DNA of 64,000 nucleotides from Eumeta japonica (lineage: Eukaryota; Arthropoda; Insecta; Lepidoptera; Psychidae): assembly GCA_005406025.1 (NCBI GenBank), contig BGZK01001460.1:1-64000 (forward strand), read 5' to 3'. This document shows, piece by piece, positions 24,766-37,400 of this stretch. Below the pieces are notes generated by a model. That model saw only the letters and a list, made by a program, of their open reading frames with translations. It had not been told where the DNA came from and did not search any database. The first letter of the stretch is position 1. Every line of letters begins with the position of its first letter. Both the position numbers and the translations under genes were made by a program.

Positions 24766-26275
24766 TTTGTCGTAGAATCAGCTGCATAATTATTTTTGGG
24801 AAAATCGTTAGAAAAAAAAAAAGATTATTAGAAAGCTTATGAAAGCGATCAGTTGTCTTAGTAAATTGTACGTGAACTGAAATAATTTTAATTTTGCAAC
24901 AATAAAAGTAGAATTTTGAAACTATTACAAAAAAAACAATGTCGCATTACGAATCGTAAAAAAGGGCCAAATTTTTTTTTAATTTCTTCTTACTTTTCAT
25001 ATATGTTAATTTTATCTAAATTTTACATAAGCATAACGCTTTGTAAACTATGTAATACATTTCAGTTTCTGTGACATCTGAATAAAAACCTTATGCAACG
25101 TTGGCATTGGTATTTTAACTTTGATTCCATGGGAGCGTTTGTTTGTCTCGGTACCGGAAAGACGTTAGTCTATTCATCAAAAATTACAGATGATAAATGT
25201 CTCTTATCAATTGTTGATAAAAATAAGATAAGTGCACGGGTAAATATTTAAACAACGTGTTTAAGTTTTTACTGGCAAATCAAGAGATTTTGATTAATTA
25301 TTTGTGTGTGTTTTCAGGTTGAAATGTTGTTGGGCATACCGATAATTGTTACGGCCCTCTTGAATTCCGCCTTATTGGAGAAATTCGACTTGAGCTCATT
25401 GAAGTTTATCTATTCTCGTTTTTTTTACTTGCACGCAAACACCATAAGTGATTTAAAACACAGGTACTTACTGGAAATTAAATACGTACTTATATACAAT
25501 AATTGTATTCTTAAGATCTACTAAATACATCAAAAAAACTACTTTAGAATATTAAAAACTTATAACAATAAACACTGATATTATATCTACATAAGTTGTT
25601 ATTATATGATTTTTTTTTTTGATTAATTTGAATAATAAATATTTTTGTTCAGGCAAACTTTTTTCCAGCTTTCGAGTTTCCTTTTTTTGAACTCTATTAA
25701 TTATTATTCATTTGAAGTCAGCTACTTAAAGGCATTCAACATCAGTACGTTACTCTACTCATACGAATAAAATCAATCTCTTCGAATATTTCATTAAATT
25801 TTATTTGTTCAAAAAGCGAAAAATCATTATCAAGAAAAGTTGATTGTTAATGCACCTCAGGTTACCGCACTTGAAGTACATCATACAGGGCTACGGGATT
25901 ACGGAGGTGGGCGAGTCCACGTCCGCGAGACGGGCGCAGCGCGGCCCCTGGCCCGGCAGCTTAGGTGCGCCGGCGCCGGCCATCACGCTCATTCTCTGCT
26001 CTATGCTTTCGACTACATTTAAAATAAAAATGATGCCCAACATTCGATTAGACTTGGTATTTGGTAGAGAATCATTACGTATAGGAAAACGATCATTTCG
26101 TAAATGTATAAATATAAAAAATGTAGTGTAATAATTTATTTATCAGGAATTTATTTATTTATCAAGATTTGTGCATTATAACATACAATGTGTGGAAATT
26201 TTAATTGATTATCTTTTATCATATATAAGATATAGATCCATGACGGACAGACAGAAGGACTTCAATGTTCAGTAA

Positions 26276-26660
26276 CAGATGACTCACCCATCTAGTTAAA
26301 GCCCGCAGCTCCACCAGCATGTACATAGAATGAATATCTTCATCTATTATATCAGTCAATGTTAAGCTCAATCCCGGTCTCGTTTTCGATTCCGATTCTA
26401 ACCCCACACTTGTTTTCGACCCTAGTCCCGCTTTTAATTCTGATACTGATCCCGTTCTCGATTCTGTTCCCCGTCCCGCTTTCAATTCTAAGTCCACTAC
26501 CAGCCACTATTCCGATTTGAACTAGCTGGGACAAATAATCCGTTCTACTTATTCTGATGCCGATCCCACACTCAATTTTGACTCAAGTCTCGTTTTCCAT
26601 TTCGGTCCCGATCCTAGTTCTCGTTTTTGCTCTCCGTCCCGTTTTTCAATCCAATACCAT
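26276..26660. repeat. Interspersed repeat with hexamer-like tract
   Basis: The segment GATGACTCACCCATCTAG followed by AAAGCCCGCAGCTCCACC and a pyrimidine-rich TTCCGATTCTAACCCC-like tract is shared with B intron 6 (about 37441) and C intron 6 (about 59361). The antisense ORFs across it are only the repeat translated. Confidence 0.65.
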
Positions 26661-27609
26661 TATCTGTATGTGGTGCGATGTGGTGAACAATATTTTTGTC
26701 AATCCGTCATAACACGAAGACCTTCACCAGAGAGGTGGAGGTCTAGGGAAATTTAAAATTTGTATTATCTATATATTTATAAGACAGAAATACGAAAAAA
26801 TTAAAAACAACGATTTCGTGAAAAAATCTGCCGCTAAAGAAAAGTCATTTCATAAAGGCATTCTTATAACGAATTATAGTTTAGACTTTATAGCGAAAAG
26901 TTTTGGTGATTGCTATTTTACAGATTTTTGGTGTTGTAGTGTTTATTATGTTTATATTCCCCAAAGCACAATAGATAGTTGTTGACTGACGCCCAGTTTA
27001 TCTTGTCAAATTGAAAAGAAATATTTGTTAATTATTTGCAAATTTTAGGAAATGGCTGGATGAAAATATAGAATAAAAACGATTAACTTTTATTGAGCTA
27101 TCTGCTTTCTGAAATATTGAATTTATTACTGAATTAAAACAGAAGATTCAAGAATTCCAATGGATTTGATAGATCATATCCATGGAATAATTAATACAAT
27201 AGAGGCTAATGGGAATATAAAAATATAATCAGAAAGAACCCATGAATATCTTCTGTATTGAAAACGATTACTCTAACAGTCGCAAACTCTAAAATAATCG
27301 TAAAATAATAATTTGAAAATTAAATCTTATTTACAAGCTTTTATTTAATTTCAACCAACCCGGTGAGTGTCTATGGGTAATCAAATTTTACAAGTTAAAT
27401 TTGAACCAGTTCCCGGTTGTTGATTGAACTGAATTTTTTTCTGAACTGTCATCTGGGACCCTTGCTTTCTGATGATGGAACAAAAACTATTAGTATTTAA
27501 AGAGTTCCGTTAGGAAATTAGCTGCAAAGGGAATTAAAAAAAATGATAGAATATATAAATGGAAAAAATTAAATTCATTAAAAAATATTATAAACATATT
27601 TCTTTATAT

Positions 27610-28112
27610 AGCATTGTCGGCGATCAACATTTAGTTTATCAGTATCGGCAATAATGTTTTAGTTTAAAAGTAAATGTTTATAAGATATAATTGTCGGCGA
27701 TAAACACTTTATTTAATGTACATATATTGTATAAGGAAAAATTGTAAATTAAAAACGCTGTCGTCCCGCCCCGTCCTTTTCCTGTGGCGCATTTGCCACG
27801 CGCTCGCCGTGCTCATCGCAAAACAGTGTTAAGCGCGGCCAAGTGGCGCTGTATCATGCATCAAATGGATCATCAGTGAATCATATTAGTCGTGGCTTGC
27901 GCCTCCCCAGTTCACTCCGAATCAGCCAGATCGGCAGCAGAAGTGTGTAAAATAAGTGTGTTTTATTTTCGCCTTCAACTCGGCAGAACAGCCGAGGTAT
28001 CCTTACAACATAGCGGCCAGATCGGCCGAAGTGTCCTTCCAGCGCATCGTCAATTGGAAAACCATTCGTTTCTATCGAAGGCCAGAACAAGAAGGCGATC
28101 TCCAACAAGCAT
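27610..28112. mobile_element. Solo LTR with 5-bp target duplications
   Basis: Element 27615-28107 (493 bp) begins TGTCGGCG and ends CCAACA, and is flanked by AGCAT at 27610-27614 and again at 28108-28112. The corresponding region upstream of copy C (about 43650) lacks the insert, which dates the insertion after the B/C duplication. It has no protein-coding capacity; the antisense ORF 27881-28108 is a by-product. Superfamily (Gypsy, BEL or Copia) cannot be told from the LTR alone. Confidence 0.8.
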
Positions 28113-28320
28113 ACATTTAATAAATTTTACAATTTTGTACTTTCATTCAATGCTTTTTGTCTCATTTTCCAATTCTTTTAAACCAACACCTTTTGTTTGC
28201 ACCTAGCCTTGTTTTTATTTCACATATGCACTCTATACGATTCAAACATTTTAAATTGATGCATATTGTATATAAGTGATGCATTTGTGTTTGTAAATCG
28301 TTAACGTCTGCTTTTGTAGA

Positions 28321-28426
28321 ACCATCTGTTATAATAGTAGTAATATAAGGAACTGTAAATAAATTGGATACAAGTCACGCCGAACAGTCGAAAGCTTGCA
28401 TCTGCTGAAGTGACTATTTGAAAAAA
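28321..28426 (+). promoter_or_regulatory. Putative promoter and 5' UTR of copy B
   Basis: A block with ACCATCTGTTATAATAGTAG, an A/T-rich TATAAGG or AAATAAA element, and AACAGTCGAAAG (an insect initiator-like ACAGT) is conserved before copy C and partly before the remnant copy, but not before copy A. The start ATG follows about 40 bp after AACAGTCG. The core promoter assignment is inference from conservation. Confidence 0.45.
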
Positions 28427-31400
28427 ATGTTAGCGCCTAAAAATTTTCTACGCGGAGATCCAGAATTCCAAGTGCCTGCCCATTTAAATTTTGGTCAATA
28501 CATGATCCAATGTTTACGTAAAATAGACAGAAATTTAAAGGCGTTGGTGAGTACGTGCAAACAGTTTTCATATTTTTTTAAATTGTGGTAGCCTTCCTTT
28601 CAACTTAACAGTTTCAGATTAATTCGTATCAATTCGTAAAATAAATGTTTTTGTAATTTTTATAATGAATTACGTGAATTTGATGTAAATAATGATTATA
28701 TGCCTTAAAACTTTTTAAATATGTTTATCGGAACACATAAAAGTTTACATAATTTGAATTTTGTTCATATTTTCCAATTCTTATTATTTCGGGATCTATA
28801 ATTCTAACATCTAAGACAAAAATAAAAAGGCTAAGAGCATGTCGGACCATGCTCAGTATAGGGTTCCGTAGCCATTACTATAACTAACTATGTATTTACG
28901 CTTTTTCCCATTTTCCCCTCACATAATAGGTACAAGCTCTTTAGTCGCCTATAACTATAGAAAAGAGTAGATATGTCAACTATTACTCTTAAACTAATGT
29001 AAGCTAAGGCGCATTAGCAAAAGAACGTATGTTCATAGTCCTTACGTCCTTTTATTGAGAAGCGAAGTTTTTCTGCAATAACTCAAAAACAATCCAATAA
29101 TATTCAAAATAATTTTAATTGAAAGTGCTTTTTAAGCGTTAACTTTGTTACTTTATTCATGTTTTTTGACAGATGGTTCACAAAATAAAGGAGAGGGGAT
29201 ACAATTTCTGTAAATTTTTGGAACGATTGTTTCTCAAATTATTATAAATCTTAAAGTATTTTTAAAAAGACTGTCGAAATATGTACCAAACGTTGGTACT
29301 TGCTGAAAAAATTTTCTTCACCTTCTGTCACATATATAAAGTGCCCTCCCTAAAAATATTTAACTTTGTTAATTAACTATCAAAATAAGTAGAGGCTTAT
29401 AAACGGCATCTACACTACTAATTTCGTCAATATATGTCTTGTAGTTATTGAATAAAATGCCTGTGATATACAGACGGACGGATGGACAAACGGACGTGAT
29501 GACACTATAAGAATTCCGTTTTTGCCATTTTGGCTCGAAACCCTAATAATGAGAGGTTTCGTGGGACACCCAGCGGAAATGAAGTTCCTTTCGCTTTATA
29601 TAAGGCTTTAATGTTAAGTATATACATTGAAGGTAATTTTGTTTTTATTTAATTTCAATATATTTAAATATGCCATTTTGTTTAACAATTTGCTACTATT
29701 TTAAAGGCAGTGACATAATCTCACTGTTGTAGAAATTTTGGTTCTTCCGATCAAAAAACTGCAACAGTCCTCTCTTAACATTAACTTACCTAACTACCTA
29801 AAGAATTTTGAAGAGACCCAAACATAAGAAAATTTGAGAACACATGGTAGGGCCATATGATGGGTGCATATACACTCCCCAACCAAACTCTCTCAATATT
29901 TGCTGAATGGCTAAATAGATGTGTGGTCTAGCGTTATTATGATAAAAACCAAACCATTTCTATTGATCAATTTCGGCCGTATTTTCTCTATTTCTTGCTT
30001 CAGTCTCATAAGCTGTTACCAATATAGATCCGAGTTGATAGTTTTGCCTGGCAATAGAAGCTCATAGTTATAATGCCCTTCCTATCTCACCATACATGTA
30101 GCATCAACTTATTGCGAATTAATCCGGGTTTCGCTATAATCTGTGGAGCTTGCCAACCTTTTGACCATGATTTTTTTCGTACGTTCTTGTCGTAGATAAA
30201 CCATTTTTCATCACCAGTGATCAATCTTTTCAAAAACGGTTCGTTTTCATTACGTTTTAATAGAGAATCGCAAATAAATAACAAAATCCATCAGATTTCT
30301 TTCAGTGAACACGTATGGAACCCGAGTATCGAGCCTTTTTCTGTATCCAGTTTTTCTTGAAATGAGTCAAAACTGTTTTAGGGTCAATCCCAGCAGATAT
30401 TCAGCTATGTCGTAAGAACTAATATGCTGACCTTGCTCTATTTTTTCCAAAACGGAATTGACTTTATTCATAACATATCGACCAGAGCGAAGTTCATCTT
30501 TTACATCAAAATTACTGGACGAAAAACGTTTGAACCAGTTTTGTGCTACTTTTACCGACACTTTATTAGGTCCATAAACGTCACAAATTTTTTCGCTTCT
30601 TGTGTCGCATTTTCCCTTTTGTAATAAAATTTCAAAATGTATCCAATTTGTACATTGGATTCACTCATTCTGGTAGCTAGAAAAACAATACAGAAATGGC
30701 GAAACACAGTTTGCACTTTTTATTTTTATTTTTGAAAAATGTCATCTACATATTTAAGGGTACCACAACTTGCCATATAAAACTGCACTACCAAAAAGAT
30801 TTTACTGCAGCTTTTTACTTGTAAGATAAGAAAGACTTTTTCCTGTTATATTAAGTAACAGGAATAGCTAGATCGTCATTTGAGAGTAATGAAAAGAAAA
30901 ATACAAAATAATACTTTAAGTAAAATGTTCGTTTACTTAAAATTGCATATGATGCACATTAAATAATAATATGTTATGTAAAATTGAATTATAAGTTATG
31001 TAAAAAAATGCTAAAGAAGACAGTGAATAGCGCCTTCGTTTTCTTTTTATTAAAAATTTTTCAAGTTCGTTAAGCTACACAATTATGTAATTTATGAAAT
31101 CGATGATAGATTTCATTTTATATGTATAGAATGAATTTTTTAGACTTAACCTTGAAAATTCTACAGAAACGAATAAAAATAAAAAAACAATATTAAGAAA
31201 TTACCTCAATAACATTATTAATTTCAAATGCATGTAACATGACAACGACAATAGATAGGTATTTTTACTAAAATGTTAAAAAACCAAAATATAGCCTTAC
31301 CGTGCGCGGCTACCGCACACTTTATTAATTGAGTAGTAAATGTTAGAGAGAGAGTGAGTCGCTGAGAAATGAATGAAAGAGGCATAACGATTTTTCTTAC

Positions 31401-34400
31401 GTGACGATTTCAAGCAACTAACACCTTCCGCAAACCGTGTTAAGAAATTTCATTCCAAAATAGTTTACCAAAGGTAATTATCCCGCAGTGGGATAAAAAA
31501 CCTGTTACACTAACTTACAACTTAATATACAAATTAATGAGGCTTCAATGGAAATTTCAATTTTTTGCACAAAAATATAAAACATAGAAATAAAGTGTTT
31601 TTCGAGGTAGTTTAATTTGATTTAAGTTAACAACTCCTGGTCTGAGTTCGAATCTGATACTTTCTGATGAAAAAGTAACGCACGTGTTTTTGTCTGTGTG
31701 ATAGTCGGGCCATTATAAAACGCCATTTATAATGTTTATTACACATACATTTATACATTTTTTTTCTCAAGCAGAGATCTTAATTAATTCATTGTCAACA
31801 GAAAACATTCGACATTTTAACTACAAAATATCATATTGATGTCTCAGCCGATTCATTAAAAATAAATCATTGTTTGTTTTACACTCATTAATAACATTAA
31901 TGACATCATAAAAGCTATTTATCAGTATAGTACCCGTATTATAACAGATCAATGATGAAACTGGAGAAGAGACGACGTACGGTGAATTCCTACAAGATGT
32001 GGCAAACATTTCCATCTCCCTGGCTGAGCTCGGTATCGGCAAAGGACATACTGTGGCCATTTGTAGCGAAAGAAATAACACTTTCGTGGCGACCACCCTC
32101 GCTGTTATCTGCACCGGAGCCACCTACACCCCGCTGGACGTGACCGCCGGCAAGGGTAAAAAACTGTCTGTTTACTAGTTACATGAATACATAATACTTT
32201 TATAACGACCGCCCTCGCCGTCATCTGCACCGGCGCCACCTACACCCTGCTGGACGTGACCGCCGGCAAGGGTAAAAAACTGTCTGTTTACTAGTTACAT
32301 GAATACATAATACTTTTATAACGACCGCCCTCGCCGTCATCTGCACCGGCGCCACCTACACCCTGCTGGACATGACCGCCGGCAAGGGTAAAAAACTGTC
32401 TGTTTACTAGTTACATGAATACATAATACTTTTATAACGACCGCCCTCGCCGTCATCTGCACCGGCGCCACCTACACCCCGCTGGACGTGACCGCCGGCA
32501 AGGGTAAGGAACTGTCTGTATACTAGTTACATGAATACGTAATACTTTTATAACGACCGCACGCGCTGGCATCTGTACCGACGTCATCCCCATTACACCT
32601 GTTCAGGGTATCAAGAAGAATGTTTCATTTCTCTCATTACAGACGAAATAATTGCACAGTGAGACATAATAAAAATGACATGTGTTATGATTTATGTTAC
32701 GATAATTCTTAAATTCTAATGATATTCAAATAAAACAATGTGACTGTTCTTTGAAATAAACGCTATGTCATAATAATATAATGTTATTTAAAGGTACACA
32801 CGCATATACTGTTTTCCTCCCATGGTTTCACCAGCGTGGACATGTAATTTTTTTTTATCTTTCAATTATAAATCTGATCCCGGTCCTTTTTAGTCCTACA
32901 TTTTGATTCTACCGTTCGCCCGGATTAAAAGTAGCCTCGATTTTGATCTTTGTCTCTATTCCATTGCCTGTCCGTCTATTGATTCTTTGTCGGTTTCGCT
33001 CTTAATTCCGCTCTCGATTACAGCTACGATCTTGGTCTTTCGTAGGATTTTGGATTCCTATTACGGATTCAGATCAACCATTTTGTAGATTATAAGTCAG
33101 GCAATTTCACCCGCACGAACTAAAACTCTTATTCTGTATCACATTCATATTGTCTTAAACATACACGTAGATTTTGTTCACGATCATGCTCTCTCTTCTC
33201 GATTCTCTTTTAACTCATGGAACCAATTTCTATCCAGGCTTATAGGGACTTAACTAGAGATAAATATCTTCAATGTATGACTGTCGAAAAAAATTTCCTT
33301 TACTATTTTGCTGTTGGACGAGTACTCTAACGCTATGACAATTCGCATGTTAATTTAGCTAATATGATCCGCATTATTACTGACGAAGCAAAAATTAATT
33401 TTTAAATTTCATAAATTTTCTCACAAAAATAATAAAAACCCAAGCCTTAGCCTTTATTCAGAAGTTCATAAAACAAACATCCATAACAAAGCGATCGCAT
33501 TCGCTTAAATAGTTTTCGATATTGAGGTGCAAAAAACAATACGACTATGTCTTTAAGTATACTTCGTGGTCACCTTGCGTCGATAGACGAAGAACCCATC
33601 CAGTTACTAGTAATCACATGTAATACAAAAATTTTCAAAATATAAACAAAATAATAAAGCAGCAATACAAAAAAGATATAAATGTCTCACGTCCGATATA
33701 AACAAAGAAGACTTTTCATAATGTAGAACGTCTCTAACTAATCAAAATGTATGAAGATGTTGACAAAAAGTCATGTGTATTGAGATGAAAAATGTAGTAT
33801 ATATTTTTAAGGAGTTACTCTTTTACTAAATTATTTCGTTATGAACGTAGTTCAAAAAAATATTAAAAATGTACTAGTAGACAATGCGATTGATACCATT
33901 TTATACCAAATTCATAAAATAAATTTTAAATCAAGGATGATATTATGTACGATTTTTTTTAACGAAAGTACTTCTAAATTTGTGAGCATACGATGCCATG
34001 ATTATGGTCTCAAAGTACCTGCCGCACCTTAAACTAAAGGTATGCTTCAACTCGTCAATAATTTTATTTTATTATCCAATCTTAATAAGGTGAATTTGTC
34101 GTTTACTATTATTACTTTCTTGCATTGAATATAGTGAAAATTCTTTATTTGATTTCAGCCGTCGTACGTCACAATTTGGGAATTGCGAAACCAAGTTACG
34201 TGATTTGTTCGAGGTTATTCTGGGACAACTACAAGGACGTCCTGAGCTCCTTGGATTTCATCGAGCATTACGTGCGCTTCGACGACGTGCCGGAGGACGC
34301 GACGGCGTTCGCAGCCCTGCGGAGCAGGCGCGTGGACGTGGGCGCCTTCGAGGCGGCCGACGTGCGCGGCGCGGACGACGTGGCGATGGTGCTGTACTCG

Positions 34401-37400
34401 TCCGGCACCACGGGGCCGTCCAAAGGCGTCCTCCTCACACACCTCAACCTGCTTCTCAGCTGTAATCCGACCCAGTGAGAATTCACTTTTTCCAATTTTA
34501 CTGTCAGATGCAATTTATATTCAGACAAAGATGCAATTTACATTGAACCGTATCCTTGAAAGAGGTTACTATTATAATATAAACTCACGCCTATTTCTCT
34601 CAGCAGGGTAGGCAGAGACTATAAATTTTCACATGGTACGATTATTGCATATCTCTCTTACTTCATTGACATTCATCAAACTTTTGCAAGCTCATTGGTT
34701 TCGAGAGCTTAAAATTTGACCCTTTTTTACGATTCGTAATGCGACATTCTTTTTTTGTAATAGTTTCAAAATTCTACTTGTACTATTGAAAAATTAAAAT
34801 TATTTCAGTTCACGTACAATTTACTAAGACAACTGATTGCTTTTATAAGCTTTCTAATAATCTTTTTTTTTCTAACGGTTTTCCGAAAAATAATTGTACA
34901 GCTGATTCTACGACAAACTTTTAATTTGAATTTAATTTAATTTTAATTTAATTTGAATGACGTCGCAATTGAATGTTAATTCATTAATTATGTTTTCAGG
35001 CTTTTCAATCTTGTCATTAATTTTGCATAAAATGAAATGAACTTTATGGCTTACAGTGCATACAAGCAAAACTTTTCTTGAAGGTAATGTAAGCAAGGCT
35101 ACTGCCATACATTAAATCATATTGACATTATTGATATGTTAAAACAGATAAATCAGTTTATGTTGTATTTTAATTTTATCAAAATTGAACTATTTTCTGT
35201 TCAGTAATCTTTTAATTTGAATTGCAAACTAAATCATTTCAATTTAGTTTGCAATTCAAATTAAAAGATTACTAAACAGAAAATAGTTAAATTGCAACGT
35301 TTCGACCAAGTTTTTTTTTCTTTATAAAATATAGCGGTAAAGTTTTTGACCAAGAGACAAAAGATCTTCTATATTTTCATAGATCTAAAAAAAGATTTCC
35401 TGAATCTTCATATTTTTCCTTCTCGCCACCAATACTGATATATCTTTATCTGTATTCGATTTCAACCTGTATGTAATTAATTGATGGGATGTTATTTATC
35501 ATCTAATTTTCAAAGATAAATTAATTTTGTAGATTGCCTCGCATGAAAAATTTTTCTGCTAGAATACATTTACTAAATGTTGCTGATGGGTAAGGTGCTC
35601 TATACTGTGAACTGCAAACTCATCAATTTAACAATTATCCTTTATTAATCACTTACAAGTCCCCATTTTCTTGTAAGTAGACGTTGTAAAATAACAGTTT
35701 TTAGAAGATTAGAGATAAGTTTAATTTCTTCTTACTTTTCATATGTGTTAATTTTATCTAAATTTTACATAAGCTTTGTAAACTATTTAATCTATTTCAG
35801 TTTCTGTGACAACTCAATAAAAACCTTATGCAACAATGGACAGTGGTATCATAACTTTGATTCTATGGGAGCTTTTGTTTGTCTCAGTACCGGAAAGACG
35901 TTAGTCTATTCATCAAAAATTACAGACGATAAATGTCTCTTACCAATTGTTGATAAATATAAGGCAAATATTTAAATAACATATTTATGTTTTTACTGAC
36001 AAATCAAGAGAATTTGTTCGATTATTTATATGTGTTTTCAGGTTGAAATGTTGTTGGGCATGCCGATAATTATTACGGTCCTCTTGAAATCCACCTTATT
36101 GGAGAAATTCGACTTGAGCTCATTGAAGTTTATCTATTCTCGTTCTTTTTACTTGCACGCAAAAACCATAAGTGATTTAAAACACAGGTACTTACTGGAA
36201 ATTAAATACATACTTATATATAATAATTGTATTCTTAAGAAATACTAAATAAATAAAAACTGCTTTAAAATATTAAAAAATTATAATAATAACACTGATA
36301 TTGTAGCTTTGTAAATTACTGTTATTAGATTTTGTTTTTATTAATTTGGATAATTAATATTTTTGTGTAGGCAAACTTTTTGCCAGCTTTCGAGTTTCCT
36401 TTTCTTGAACTCTATTAATTATTAGTCATTTGAAGTCAGCTACTTAAAAGCATTCAACATCAGTACGTTACTCTACTTATGCGAATAAAATCAATCTCTT
36501 CCTTAAAGCAGTCGATTAGCTTTTTAAGTATTTACTTAAAAAAATAATCGAATAAAATATTTAATTGCATCTGTTCAAAAGGCGAAAAAAAACGTTATTA
36601 CTAAAGTTGATTGTTAATGCACCTCAGGTTGCCGCACTTGAAGGACATCATCCAGGGCTACGGGATGACGGAGGCGGGCGAGCCCACGTCCGAGAGCCGG
36701 GCGCCGCGCGGCCCCCGGCCCGGCAGCGTGGGTACACCGGCGCCGGCCACCACGCTCAAGGTGCAGGCTTACTCTCTGCTCTATGCTTTAGACTACATTT
36801 AAAACAAAAATGATACCCGACATTCGATTAGACTAGATATTTTGTATAGAATAACATCTACAAAATATGTTGAATGGAGTGACCTTAGAATTTTCGATCA
36901 CAAGAATCGAAGACAGCATCGAGGCCATTACAAGTCAAACTCGCGCACCGACAGCTCGGTACAATGGAAGGGGAAAAACAATCACTTTTTGTATCTATAA
37001 ATATCAGAAATGTAGTGTAATAATTTATTTGTAAGGAATTTATTCATTTATCAAGATTCGTGCATTATAACATACAATGTGTGGAAATTTTAATTGATTA
37101 TCCCTTATCATACAAAAGATATAGATCCGTGACAGATAGATATAAGGACTTCAATGTTCAGTAATAGGATTCCGTTGTTGTATCCCTTGGGTTAATGAAC
37201 GTTACTAATTTTAATAATATACGTGTGCAATAATATTGCCTACATTAGTCTCAAACTAAGTACATTTTCCTGTTTAAATCAAAGCGTGTCCACATGAATC
37301 GGAGCCGGAATCTCTAGCATCCAAAATAGGAGTCATATTTCCTAAATTACTTGAGGAAGCAATATAAAATATTATGATACAAGTACTACTTACTTAGATG

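Larger units (their letters stand above)
21873..25065. other. Long gap inside the remnant copy, no exons 2-3 found
   Basis: I searched by eye for the GC-rich P-loop exon and the exon 2 pattern and found neither. The stretch holds AT-rich sequence, a repeat block at 23070-23400, a GC-richer block near 24360-24480, and the palindrome at 24707-24765. Confidence 0.6.
21753..25993 (+). pseudogene. Remnant gene copy between A and B (exons 1, 4, 5, 6 only)
   Basis: Exon 1 (21753-21872) is intact in frame ([20 protein letters not shown]) but its donor is GTCAAT instead of GTGAGT. No exon 2 or 3 is present. Exon 4 (25066-25227) carries a TGA at 25079-25081, a 1-nt deletion near 25100, and an AT donor where the others have GT or GC. 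Exon 5 (25318-25463) is intact and closest to copy B. Exon 6 (25861-25993) is open but lost its donor to a short deletion after ACGCTC. Exons 7-9 are absent before copy B begins. Its promoter block and introns resemble those of B, so it probably arose from a B-like duplicate followed by large deletions. It cannot make an enzyme. Confidence 0.88.

Noticed and set aside
25840..26022. 60-aa ORF over exon 6 of the remnant (similar at 36565 and 58685)
   Set aside because: Alternate-frame reading of exon 6 with no independent signal.
26219..26534. Antisense ORFs with repeating RIENG/ESGT peptides (also 37460-37696)
   Set aside because: They are the hexamer-like repeat translated; different frames give equally long readings.
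27881..28206. ORFs of 75 and 104 aa in the solo LTR region
   Set aside because: The region is bounded by target duplications and LTR-type ends and is absent before copy C; no domain is visible.
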